Of a stretch of 64,000 bases of DNA, positions 48,901-60,000 are shown one piece after another; positions within the stretch are counted from its first letter, which is position 1, and every line of letters begins with the position of its first letter. The notes below the pieces were generated by a model. That model was not told the DNA's origin, searched no databases, and saw nothing but the letters and a program-made list of their open reading frames with translations. This DNA comes from Brachionus manjavacas (lineage: Eukaryota > Rotifera > Eurotatoria > Ploima > Brachionidae), in the NCBI GenBank assembly GCA_019054805.1, contig JAHQIY010000004.1, positions 4,526,001 through 4,590,000 of the forward strand, given 5' to 3'. The position numbers and the translations under genes were made by a program.

Positions 48901-50744
48901 TTCTGAAAAAATACAGAAAGTACAAAAAAGAACAGCGCGAAATGTTTTTTTAAAACTTTAATCTCTTTGTCTATCTATGTATTTTTAGTCTTTCCCAACA
49001 ATACTGTCTAATATTTTGGGTAAAGGTTCTACGCGATTTGTTAAAGATGGTCCACAAGATCACATGGTTTTAGATCAGGTAAGGTCAGTGACTTTGAAGA
49101 AAATCAATTTTTTTTTAAAAAACAAAGAGAAATAAAAGCAAATCAATTGATTTGAATTAAAATTTGTGACTTAAAAACAACTTTGATAAAATAATGTTTA
49201 TAAAAAGGTCAATGTTTTGTTACCGCTATTTTTAATAAAAACACTGATTTTTTAATAATATCTCATCTAAATTAGAAGTGGGATCCGGAACAGAGACCTG
49301 ATTTAGTGAATAGGGGCTTAGATCAAAGAGGTCTGGGACGAAGCCCTGTTTTAGGGTTTCGGGTTGGCACAAGGTCTTTTTAATAAATTAGTCTCAAATT
49401 TAATTTAGGGTTTAATTTAACTAAAATTAGCGGTGAGAAAAATTATAGACCCTTTAATTATACTACTTTAAACCATTGATGGTCAAAAAGTAGACACTTA
49501 TTTGCAATTTTATATTTAAATTTTATTTAAAATAAATTTTTTTTTTTTCTCGAAAAATTACAAAAAAGTTCTACTTTTTGCCTTTAATGGTTGGAAAAAA
49601 AATTCGATTTTAAATGTATCTAAGAGATTTCTCCTTTTAACTAGAAAACATTTTTAATTAGCAAGGGTATTTGTTTTAAAAATACTTAAATCTGAACTCA
49701 TTTATTTTTCTTCAAAAAGGCCTGTTTGAAAAAATTACAAGTGCCCAAAAAAGTGTTCTATTCCCAACTCAGAAATTTTTCAAATCGAGCTTATCAAAGG
49801 ATTTAAAAACGAATTTGATAAATATAAACATCTCGATTGAATTATTTTATCTTTATTTACATTTTATTCCACCTCTCCAAACGTAAAATAGTCATAGATA
49901 GTTTGTTTTTTCTTAATTATTTAAGAAAAAAATTTATTCAAAAAAATAAGCTTGGCTCTTTCACCTATAGTACCAGTTTATCCTAAAAATATTTTCAATA
50001 TAATTATTTAATGATTGAATTTTTGTTACACTTGGAGTTATAGTTTTTTTCACTTTCACTGCAACATTTACAAACTTAAATTCAAAATTCAATCTATTTT
50101 TTGAAAAACTTTTTCCAAGAGTACGGGCGTTGTGGAGGAATTTTCGACTTAAGTATTTCAAAACAGATGACAATATCAAGTCCTTTATATCCATATGAAT
50201 ATCCTTCCGGGGCAAATTGCATCTATCTACTTAAAGTATGATTTTTATTTTTAAAAATAAAATTTTTAATTTATTCTTCAAGTCTCCTGGTGGAACCAAA
50301 ATTCAAATTAAAGTCAATGACTTGGATTTGCAGAAGACGCATCTTAATTTTTGTCTTGACAGCTTGGAATTGCGCTATTACCACATGGGTCAACCTGGTC
50401 CTGTTTTTTGCGGCACTTTCACTCACCAAAATCAATTAGAGCTTATCAGTTATAAAAACTTGGTGATGATAATTTTTAAAAGTGACTGGATTCAAGCTAG
50501 AAACAGACGCGGTTTTAGATTAAAAGCAGAATATGGTTATTTTTAAAATTTATTCTTTTAATTTTGTCAAATTTTACCTTTTGTAAATATTTTATTTTTC
50601 AATAAAGTTATCGGAAATTCGATCTTTGCTTCTTTTGATCCAACTCTAACTCCTTCTAGACCTAAAACAAAATTAAGATTTGAATCTGCGGAGGCTTTGA
50701 ATTACTTGTTGCTTAGCATTTTCATGAAAATATTGTTGATATAG
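39955..50744 (+). CDS. Secreted astacin metalloprotease with EGF, MAM, TSP1 and CUB domains
   Basis: Nineteen exons keep frame: 39955-39996, 40050-40133, 40184-40388, 40447-40579, 40637-40718, 40772-40835, 41041-41289, 41342-41461, 41512-41730, 46191-46299, 46347-46618, 46669-47262, 47324-47596, 47651-47828, 47881-48002, 49026-49078, 50122-50235, 50283-50535 and 50608-50744, about 1100 aa. Order: signal peptide (MFLLKLILFLIPQQ), propeptide, astacin protease with zinc site HELGHAVGFRH and Met-turn SIMHYG, one EGF, a MAM domain split by the large intron, three TSP1 repeats (WSEWSKC, WSKWSPC, WSEWSSC), about 200 aa without a known domain, a CUB domain (DSLELRYY, FKSDW) and a hydrophobic tail. 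Astacins cut matrix, procollagen or growth-factor precursors outside the cell. All zinc ligands are present. Exons 16-17 and the last are least certain; exon 18 could instead end at a stop at 50546. Confidence 0.88.
42614..43612. mobile_element. 999-bp terminal-inverted-repeat element nested in the LINE copy
   Basis: Ends are GGTTTAATTTTTTGTGTTTG and its complement. The arms 42614-42741 and 43504-43612 match except for an insertion of about 19 bp in the left arm. ATCT flanks both sides (42610-42613 and 43613-43616). Removing the element plus one ATCT restores the RT reading INLDLK, showing both the insertion site and the 4-bp duplication. Inside lies an antisense LINE tail (42850-42900) and a segment like 12005-12065. 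No transposase ORF. Confidence 0.85.
42850..43070 (-). repeat. LINE 3' end, copy 3 (antisense)
   Basis: On the minus strand, GGTGAACCATGG-type sequence is followed after about 150 bp by GAAGGAGAATTAGCTCGGTACAG and an AAC/AAAT-rich tail. It aligns with 12005-12200. It is internal to the 999-bp element, so it either hit that element or was captured by it. Confidence 0.6.
44315..44362 (+). repeat. LINE 3' tail, copy 4
   Basis: GAAGGAGTATTAGCTCGATACAG then CAAATAAATAAAATAAAT. End of the degenerate LINE in the astacin intron. Confidence 0.7.
48585..48955. repeat. Imperfect inverted repeat in an astacin intron
   Basis: Left arm words CTGTTCCTTTTTGTACTTT and GGCCCTGTTACTTTTTG return as complements at 48845-48950 (AAAAAGTAAAGAAAGTACAAAA, CAGGGCC). 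The loop holds a GC-rich patch around CCGGGGCTCTGCC. Lies between exons 15 and 16 of the astacin gene. Probably a decayed MITE. Confidence 0.6.
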
Positions 50745-50835
50745 TTTTCGTTTTAATTTTTCTGAACATAATATTATTATTTTAATATCTTTGTTTGGTG
50801 TCTACCAGTTAATGTTAACTGAATAATTAAGCGAA

Positions 50836-52930
50836 ATGGGCAAAAAAGATAAAGGAAAAGGTAAGGGCAAAAAAGGAAAGGGAAAGAAAGAAAAGGTCGA
50901 ACAGGAGCCCACTGAGGAACATGTAGATGAAAATACCAAGCAGTTTTTTTTGATTCAAATTAGAGATTTGGAAGAAAGATTAAAAAGATATCAGACAAAG
51001 TGCGACGAGTTTGAGCTAATTGCTAAAAAATACGAGAGTCAATACGAGACCTCGAACAACGACAAACGAGATATTATCAGCAACTTAAAAAAAGAAATCG
51101 ATAAGAAGAACGATGAAATTTTGGACTTGAACGATAAGTTGGTTGGACTGCAGCAAGCCAAGGATTCCGAAAAGGAAGCATTTGACAAGCAATTGACAGA
51201 TTTGAGAACAGAATTTCAAGAAAACAAAGATATTTTGACTAACCAAAATAATACCCTAAGTAAATTTAAAATAAAATTGTTACCAACAAAATTTTTTTTC
51301 TATTAATATTTGCTTTAAGTGGCTAAACTGACAGCACTGGAGGAGTTCAAGTCTCACAAAGAAGAATTGACAAAAAAGCTTACTTCATTAGAAGAACAGA
51401 TAGTTTTTTTACAAGAAGATCATCAAAATAAAATTAATGAAATAGAGAAAAAAGTTATCATTGATAAAGATAGGTAGTTTTCGAGCTTTTAAGTGTTTAT
51501 TTAAAAAAAAAATTGAAATTTTTGCTTAGACTTAAAAAAGAGATGATTGTAAAAGTGAGTCAAGTAGCAGCAGAGTTTCGGCGTGTTTCTAACAAGCAAA
51601 TGGCTGATACCACCAAACGAACCATCAAAGAAAATGTCTCAATAAATAACCAGCTTCAAAAAATGTCCGAAAAAGTTATCGAAGCCATTCAGGAAAATGA
51701 CGATAAAAAAATAAAAGTACTACAAATTGTAACAATAATTTTATTCTATTTTGAATCATTTTAGGAAAAAGTTTTCAAGCAACAAATAGATCTTTTGGAA
51801 GATAACGAAAAAGAGTTGGCCAAAAAAAATGTCAACAATCTTAAAATAATTCGGCTTTTGACCGAAAAATGCCGCAATCAAGAAGCAATCATAAATGAAC
51901 TTGAAGAAAAATACAATGAGCTTAAGGAAGTCGAAGCTAACAATTTACAGTTAAAAGAGCAAGTTCAAGATTTAGAGTAAATTATTCACTTGATGAATAT
52001 TTTTTAAAATTTTGGTTATATTTTATAAAGAAAAAAGCTCTCTGATCATGAAGACAACAATCAAAATTTAGAAAATAAATTAAAAAATGTAAAAAACGAA
52101 CTACAAGAAACAAACAAGCATAGACTAAAAATCGAGCGTGTCCTCAAGCAAGCTACTGATTCATTAGTTATTGCTCTTTCAGTAATTTAAATTAAAAAAT
52201 TTTATTTCGAAAAAAAATAACTTTTTTTCTTAAAATAAGAAAAATGCTGTTTCTAAAGACAGTGAATGGAATGATGCTGAAAAACGTGACAATATGCTCG
52301 AAAATATGCTTATATTGCTAAATAGCGCTGCCACACTCGGATTTGGTCCTAATCCACAAACATTTAGCTCTGAAATCACTCAACGGCCACGAACAAGCGA
52401 ATATCCCGGAAGTGGAAAGGGAATACGAAAAAAGTGAGCCTGGTCCTAAAATTTGATTCTATCTTTTTATATGAATATTTTTTTTAAAAGTCAAGTGGCC
52501 AGTGAAAGCTCAAATAACACTTTTGTTCCACACTACAAAATTGTTAGTCTTTAAAATAATGATTAAAAAAATTATTTTTTTTCTCAAAATTAGGGTGACT
52601 TGGGCATTGTTCCTAGAGAATCAGAGCATATTTTTACAAATTATGAAAAAATGAAGTTTATTTATCCGAAAAAAGAGCTAAACAATTTACAAAAATTGAT
52701 ACGAAAATCAGTTGCTACTCAAACTGTGGATTTTACCAAAGTATCTTTTAATAAATGAAAAATTTTTTCAAAAAATAACATTAAATTTTATAAAGGCGTC
52801 CATTTTTGGAATTGAACCAGAGAGTGACATTCATCCTATTTATGAAAGCAATAGCAGGATTGGTCCATCTAAAACGCAGATCTTGATGCCAATTAATGGT
52901 CAGCAAAGAGTTACAGACAAAGTTTTTTGA
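50836..52930 (+). CDS. CFAP157: Cilia- and flagella-associated protein 157
   Basis: Nine exons: 50836-51259, 51320-51473, 51530-51716, 51765-51976, 52031-52181, 52240-52433, 52491-52542, 52594-52740 and 52796-52930, in frame, 551 aa (human about 520). After a Lys/Gly-rich start (MGKKDKGKGKGKKGKGKK) comes the family signature FFLIQIRDLEERLKRYQ, then a long coiled coil with QQAKDSEKEAFDKQL, MAKLTALEEFKSHKEE and DKDRLKKEMIVKV. Near the end the conserved HYKIGDLGIVPRE is present. CFAP157 sits at basal bodies and axonemes and is needed for sperm flagellum structure in mouse (family knowledge). The ATG follows an AATTAAG by four bases and lies only 92 bp after the presumed astacin stop. Confidence 0.9.
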
Positions 52931-53590
52931 ATTAAATTGGTTTTGATGTAAAAATTTTAATTTAATAAATTATTTGGCTCTAAATAGTTGAATATTTTTG
53001 TTAAATCATTTTTATCGTTCAATTTTTTTACGATTAAATTTTATTTTACTTTTACTAATAATAAATCAAGACAAATAGGTTTGATGAACTTTTAAATTTA
53101 TTAAATTTATTAAGTAAAAATATTTAATCAAGTCACAATTTTTGAGTTTTACTAATTAAGTTCGTTTAAATTAGTAATTTTGAAGTTGTTATCTCTAAAA
53201 TTGTGATGTATGATGTTCTGACTAAAACTAATTTAATTTTTGTAAAAACCTTTATAATACTATGTATTAGGATAAACTATATTTTGGTCATTTAAAAGAT
53301 TTTTGGCAGGTTAATATTTAATATTTTGATTTAATATCGGATTAAAATCAAATAAAGTAAGAACAGAGTCTTTAAAAAATGAAAAGACGGTCAGAAATTC
53401 GGCAAGCCTTTTGCAAAACAGCAGAATAGGTTATGGGATTTGTAAAGCTAAAAAGAAAAAGACGGATATCCGAGTCATGGGGGCGGAAATCAAAGAGAAA
53501 ATGTTTCAAGCAAAATCTGACCGAATTCACGAGAAATAAGAAGCATCATACGAAATAAAGAAAAGTTTTGTGAAAAGAGAAACTATATAA
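52931..53590. other. Intergenic, no gene seen
   Basis: AT-rich to about 53370, then less AT-rich towards the RTE-like relic. No supported gene. Confidence 0.4.
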
Positions 53591-54005
53591 ACCAGTGAGG
53601 GAGCGAAGAAGAAGCCCTCTCAATAGGGAACTTACATATGCCATACAAGATTACCAATGCGATATTTGGCTCCTCACAGAAAAGAACAACATTAGTGAAA
53701 TACAAAAAAGATCGTATTTTAACTACTAAAAGAGAGTTGGGAAAAAGATGATTTGAGCACTTTAGAGAAGTTCTAAATAGACCAAAGCCTTTAAAGTATT
53801 ACAACCTGAACCAGCTATCACTGAACTCGATATTGACACAAAAAATCCTAACTGAAAACAAATAGAAGCTGCGGTAAAGGCTATGAAGAACAGAAGAGTC
53901 CGGATTTTGACGAAGTCACGACAGAAATTTTAAAAGCTGGGATAGACCAGCCGGGATAAAAAGGATATTGCAATACCTCTTCAGCAAGATATGGCGGTAA
54001 GCAAA
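53590..54005 (+). mobile_element. RTE-like non-LTR retrotransposon relic
   Basis: Fragments in order: ELGKRWFEHFREVLNRP (about 53725-53785), PEPAITELDIDTKNPN with a stop, IEAAVKAMKNR then, after a frame change, PDFDEVTTEILKAG. This is the pre-RT and first RT block order of RTE-clade elements (WxEHFxxLLNRP...ELDIDTxPPT...AIKxLKNxKAPGxDxITAELLKAG). Local GC is higher than the background. Dead fragment. Confidence 0.7.
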
Positions 54006-54094
54006 GTTGTTTAAAAGTCACAAGTCTCAAGTCAAGTCCAAGTCCGGATTTTTTTTTTCTTCAAAAGTGCGAGTCAAAGACTTTTATTTTTTTT

Positions 54095-54655
54095 TTTACC
54101 ATGAATATAATGACTGCTTTAAAACAAGCTGGTCAACCAAAGACGGTTAATGAAGTGAGAAGCTTGTTAGGTCTGGAAAATTATTGCTATGGCACATAAA
54201 CAAGTCGAGAAGCCGAAACAACAAAAGCTCGCAAAAACACTTCCTAAGTTCAATGCGGGATGCATCAGCTGTTCAGGATCCAAAGGGACAAGATCCAAAT
54301 GTTCAGAGTTCAAATGCTGTTCAAGAAACACATGCTTTAGTATCAAAAGAGAATTCTTCTTAACTTGAATTAAGCGCTGAGATTGAGGCGAACAACGAGC
54401 AAAATGCTACAAGTCAGCGTGAAGAACAAGTTGGTAGATTGTTTAATTCAAGTCATATCATAAATGAGTCGTTAATAACAGACGACAGCTCGGACAACAC
54501 TGTTGAACATGAAGAAAATAAGAGAGATTGAAGTACATTGCTAAGGTGAAGAAGAAACTGATGTGAGTAATGAGACAGAAGGAAGAAGGTTAAGAAACAG
54601 AGCTGAGTTGAAGAAGCCAGAGTTTTATGGAAAAGTTGTACAATCGAAATAATTT
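54095..54655 (+). mobile_element. Ty3/gypsy-type LTR retrotransposon relic, internally deleted
   Basis: 54110-54185 reads TALKQAGQPKTVNEVRSLLGLENYCYG, which is the RT thumb of gypsy-like pol (AP.P.s..evRSFLGL.nYY). The following 470 bp contain a hydrophilic, Glu/Asn-rich stretch ending RRLRNRAELKKPEFYGKVV and a stop, like the C-terminus of such a polyprotein. The RNase H and integrase parts are missing, so a large deletion joined the two. No LTR identified. Confidence 0.55.
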
Positions 54656-55194
54656 TATTTTATTTATTTATTTGTTCTTTTTTGTTGTATTGTCTATTTA
54701 GTTAATCATGTCAATAGTTTTTCAGATATTCTAATATTTAATCAGTGTTTTATTTTTTTGGTTCCTGTTAATTTATTTTTGAGAGACAGAAGGATACAAA
54801 ATAGTTTAAGATATCTAGGTCAAGTGATTCTATTAAATCAGACGAGTGATAGAAAATCGAATTAGGAAGTAGGAATTTAATTTGGTTGCTAAGGGCAGAT
54901 TTTTTAATTAAACTAGGGAGAAGATGAAGTGTTTTGTGATTTTTAGTAAGCTTGAAATTATTAAACTAAAACTCATCCTAACCAAAAAGTTTGCTATTTT
55001 TTTACGAACACTTTGTGCACGGTACTTGACTTTATTTAAATATTTATTGAAAAACCATTCTTGTTCATTTATATTTTGTTATTTAACTAATGGATATTTT
55101 AACTTAGATATATATTTTATACTTTGGCTACCAGAGTGGCCACTTTCTATTTTAGATAAATTAAGCTTTCAAAATTATTGATTTTATCTTTTTA

Positions 55195-55244
55195 ATTGTT
55201 CATTTGGAAAACATTTCAATTTCTAAATCCGGAACACCACTGTA
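55195..55244. repeat. Possible mariner-type element end
   Basis: TCCGGAACACCACTG followed by TATAAT. Read from the other strand this begins CAGTGGTGTTCCGGA after TA, a usual form of Tc1/mariner terminal repeats. The matching second end was not found. Confidence 0.4.
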
Positions 55245-55599
55245 TAATAAATTTTTTTTTAAGCATTTCAGCAATTTTCATTCACATCCTGGAATTCTCT
55301 GATATACATTATTTCCACGATAAACTGTTTTTACGAAATTTTACGTAATTTTACGAAAATTTTAGTAAATTTTAGTAAATATAAAAAGGGCCAAAAATAA
55401 AATGAAAAAATGGCGGTTTTTAGGAATTTTTCTTTTTTTCTAGAAAATTAAAATGAAAATTGAAAAAAAAAAAATTACGAAATTTTACGTAATTTTACCT
55501 AAATTTTTATTATATTAAATGGAAAAAATGGTAAATTTTAGTAAATTGTAGTAAAAAAACGAGAAAAAAAAAATATTAAAAAAAACACAACTACAATGC

Positions 55600-55950
55600 A
55601 ATTACTAATGATCATACCAGTAACCGTTTTTCTCAATGACTATTTTAATTTCCGTGGAATCAATAACTTTTAAAGGAATATAAAATGAATATCTTTATTA
55701 TTAAATAATACCTTTTTTAAGTGATCAATATATCTTTTACATTTAGATGGCGTAATTGAATTTTCAAATTCTCTAATAGCTGTAACGGGATCACAATCCG
55801 ATAAGACCATTTTTTTTCTTACAAAAACTTTTAGCTAATTCCATAATAATTCAATTGGGTAAATATCTGGTGATTTCGGAGGTGACTTTATCTTTTTAAT
55901 ACTAGATTATTTATTCAATTCTTTCTTTATATTTTTAGAATAAACTCTTT
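55600..55950 (-). pseudogene. Tc1/mariner transposase C-terminal relic
   Basis: Minus-strand reading near 55885-55800 gives KSPPKSPDIYPIELLWN then KVFVRKK, matching the catalytic third-Asp block of Tc1-like transposases (SPDLNPIENLWxxLKRxVRK). Farther on, towards 55640, a block like VIDSTEIKIVIEKNGY recalls the normal end of the protein. Several stops interrupt it. Inactive. Confidence 0.65.
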
Positions 55951-55959
55951 ACACACAGC

Positions 55960-56340
55960 AAATCTTCTATAATCAGATAAAACATCTGGCAACGAGGATA
56001 AAAGCTTCAGAAGACTAACAGAAGAGCTTCTCAATGGCAGTAATGTTTAAAGTGCGTGCAACGGCTTCCTGACTAGTGTCAGTTAGTACCTGGGAAAAAT
56101 AATTGTCTATAGCTGGTCCCCGCCATTAGGGACCCCGCAGTAGTCACAATGGTCGACAGTTCTCTACCATTCGCTTTTTAAAAGCGGGAGAAGACTTGAT
56201 ACAGCGGCATCATTGTAGATATGCCTGGTAAGTCGATTAACTTAACCATTAGTTTTTAAGATAACAAGGAGCATAAATAGCTGCTCCAGTACGTCTTATG
56301 TGAATGTCGGACAGACGGACCCAAGGGTAATAATGTAAAC
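55960..56340. other. GC-richer unassigned segment
   Basis: Contains GGTCCCCGCCATTAGGGACC, CCCGCAGTAGTCACAATGG and similar, clearly less AT-rich than its surroundings. No ORF or RNA-gene fold that I recognise. It is probably the end of another decayed retroelement. Confidence 0.35.
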
Positions 56341-57036
56341 ATTACAATTATAGAGAGGAAAAAAAAGACTACAGAAAATATTATAATTTTAATTTTTTTT
56401 ATGATTTATTATAAAACCATTTGCTTTTATTTTTATTTTTTTGGAATTTTTCGATTCTTTTGAAAAAAAAAATGAATTCAATTTTTTTTTTGAACCAAAC
56501 TAAAGATTTAAATTTTTGAAAAATATCTAATTTTGATTCAATGAAAAAAAAATGATATTTTGGAAATAAAAGAATAATTCAATTTTCTAGTATAAATTTT
56601 GAGCTTTTTTTAAAGATTATTTTAAATTCTTGAAATTTTTATTTTTTATTTATTCTTTATATTCAGGAAAAAAATTTTTATTTCTTCTTTATCTACTAAG
56701 AATCTCTCAAGAGATTTTAAGACTCTTTTAAAATCAACTAATGAAATTGAGTAAGATCTTCTAATGAGCGTGTAAGATAAGATCTTATTTATTGAACTTA
56801 TTGAAGATATTATCGTGATGTTAAATAAGATCTTAGTAAGATTCAGCCAATGGCCAGTAAAAGAAAAAAACCTTGATAATATTTCTCAATTAGTTATCTC
56901 AATAAAAACTAGACTTAAGAAATCTTAAACAAAAAATATATTTTTTTTAATAAGAATTTATTTTTCTATTTAATGTTGATAAAATAACAAGTTTATTAGT
57001 GCCATTGGTCAAATCTACATTAAATCTTGGTAAAAA
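56341..57036. other. Downstream of MAP9, no gene seen
   Basis: AT-rich sequence; the poly(A) site of the minus-strand MAP9 gene should lie here. Confidence 0.4.
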
Positions 57037-60000
57037 TTAACGTCCGAATGGAATTATTTTTGAATTTGGATAAAATGGAGGTAAAGCACTCATCGATGTA
57101 GACAGACCTTTGGATTTTTTAAAATCATCTTGTTCTTTTTTATCTAACCATTCATAAAAAGATTTCTCAGCTAGTTCTTTTTTCTTTCTTTTTTCCATTT
57201 CTTCGGCTTCTTTATTTTTCTCTTCTTTTTTCTTAGAGCTCAGCTTTTCTTTAATTTCTTCTTTTTTCTTAGTTGCCCTGAAAATTGAACAAAATTTTAC
57301 TCTTACTAATCAAAATATTTCAGTTTGAATTACCAAGTGTCGTATGAAACGGGTGCTCGTGGTGGTTTTTTTGTTTCTGTGCGTTTTTTCTTTTCGTTTT
57401 CTCTTTCTTTTTTCAGTCTTTCTTCTTTTTGTTCTTCTTCGAATTCTTTTTTTTTCCGAGTCCATTCTTTAAAAGCAATTTCAGCTTCTTTCTTTTTTTC
57501 TAATTTTTCTTCTTCTATTTCCTTTTGACTTTTCACATTTTTTTTTAAACTTTTAACTTTTTCTTTAATGGTATGGTCCTTTTTTTCTTTCCACATGTCA
57601 AAAATCAGCTTAGATTTTTGAAGTTTTTCGATAAGCTCTTGAGCTTTTTTTTCTTCCTGATTTTTTTGTGCGATTTTGGCCTCTTTGAGCCTTTGCTGAG
57701 CATCTTGCATCTTTTTCAGATACCATTCGGTGTAAATATTTTCTCTCAGACTGGTGCTGTCATTCATCATGTCTTGCTTTGAAAAATTGAGCTCATCATT
57801 TAAACGAGCACTCTGAATCTGTAAGCGAGTTTGAGTTCTTGGCTTAACATTAGCATATTTAGAACTTAGTGGTCTGTCAATCCGAGACGAGGCTGACAGA
57901 CTTCTGGTACGTGAATTTCCCGATTCTCCTTTATTCTGTTTTCGACTGGACCGTTCCATTTTTAGCATTTCTTCCAATGTGGGCTTACTCGGATATTTTA
58001 ATTCATGGGTAAGTTCTTTCAAATTTTTAAATCTCAAACTATCTTCCATGGTGTTCTCAATCTGTTCAATGGCATCTTCAATTTTTTTCGATGAATCAGT
58101 CATATTTTTGGTTCGGGCTTCTCGTCTTTAAAATCCCAAAAAATTAGAATAAAGAAAATGATTTTAAATATTAGCCTACGATAATCTTTTTTGTTCTCTC
58201 TCACGATGCAATTTTTCTGTTATCTTTTTATCTTCAATTGTATCCTCAACTTCAGGGTCTTTTTCCAATTTTCTTGAATTTTGGCGGTCATTTTGAACTC
58301 TTAAACTAGATTTATTTTAAGGAAATTTAAAATTTAAAAAAAAAAAAAATTACATCCACAATCTTTATCATTTATATTTTTAATTACTATTTAATCTACT
58401 TATTTAAACTGTTTAAATTTGACTTTTCAAATTTTGAACACAAGGATATAAATACTTTCGTGAAATATAAGAATTATTTGGGTTCTAGGACAGATTTTTA
58501 TCTAGACTCCTAGACTTTGGTAAATATTTAAACTTAAAAACAAGAAACAAAAACAAAGTTTGGCGAGCTAACTTTTTATGATTTTTTCCCAAAATTAATT
58601 AATGAAACATCTATTTTTAATAATATAAATATAATTTTTCTTAAATTAACTAAAATTTTTGATAAAATTTAAATTGGTTTACAAAAACTTTTACAAAACA
58701 ATTAATTATTTTATTCTTTTTATAACAATTTCATATTGTATTTAATAAATTATTTATTTTAATTGAAATAAATGAAGAGTTAATCATTCTATTCAATAGA
58801 AAAGGGCACTAGCCTGTTGATTAACTTTGAAAAAAAAAAGAACATTAGCTCAGAAAATGGAGTTAACTCTATCTTGAAATAACTTTAAAAAAAAATATTT
58901 TCCTATATTTTACTTCTAAAATCGTTAAATAATTCTATAAATTACAAGAAAATTCCAGACCTAGCATGGATTAGTTTTCAAGTTTGTTCAAAATAAAGGA
59001 AATAAATTGAAAATCAATTTTTTTTTGTTATTTCATGTTTTAATAAATTGATTTTTAAAGTTTTCATTTTATAATTTCAATGTTTTTTAAATAGAAAAGC
59101 CATCGGACAATATTTAATCATTATTTTAATAATTTTTGCCTGATAATAGAAATTCATTGAGTAAAATGAAATTAACTCATGTTTTATCTAAACAGTATTA
59201 ATTTAAATATTTTAAATTTAATCATCTTAAGTGCTAAAAATAAAGAAAATTGAAAATTACTCTGATTAGGATGCTTATTTATTTGACAAAAATAGGTCCA
59301 TGAAAATTTTTGTAATTTATTCAACTAACATAAAATTTTTTTCAACATTTGAAAAAAAGCTAATATGCAAACATGTTGCACTGATATACTCATGCTTTAG
59401 CCTTTGAAAAAAAGGCATTAAAGTAATTCTTTGATTAAATTCAGAACCATTAGTTGTCATATCTATTTCTATCTTAAAAAGATAACTAAGATAACATGTC
59501 TAAAATATATCTGACTTGATATGTGATAAAATTTTTAGAAAAATGCAAACTTTGCAGAATTTATTTATCATATTTTTAATGATATTCATATTTCATCTAA
59601 TTGAACTATACAAAAATTTTTATTCAATAACAAAAATTTTTTTTTCTGTATATTTTTTACCTGATTTTATTTAATCCCAAAAATTAACTATGTAATTTTG
59701 AAATAAAAACTTTTCAATTTTTAGAACTGGTATTTGATTTTTATTTATGAACAAAATTTAGATAAAGTGATCTTATCATCTTTTTCTAACAAAAAAAATT
59801 TTTCCTTTTTTTCTTGTTTGTATAATAAATTTTTATTGAAATTTTTTAGGGTGAATTATAATTATTCTCAAAATTTAATTTTCAATAACTAGCTTTCACA
59901 CGTTTATACACCTACATTCCAAATTCGAAATTATAAACTAAAATACAATCGAAGAATTATTACGAGTTGAAAACCACTAAAATAAAATTTAATAAAAATT

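Noticed and set aside
49961..50215. Minus-strand 84-aa frame opposite the CUB exon
   Set aside because: The plus strand encodes the CUB start (ISSPLYPYEYPSGANC) in the overlapping part, so the antisense frame is a shadow.
54924..55181. 85-aa open frame at 54924-55181
   Set aside because: Hydrophobic low-complexity reading of AT-rich relic DNA, no start context or homologue recognised.
57325..57782. Plus-strand Phe/Ser-rich frames opposite MAP9
   Set aside because: Reverse complement of the Lys/Glu-rich coiled coil of MAP9.
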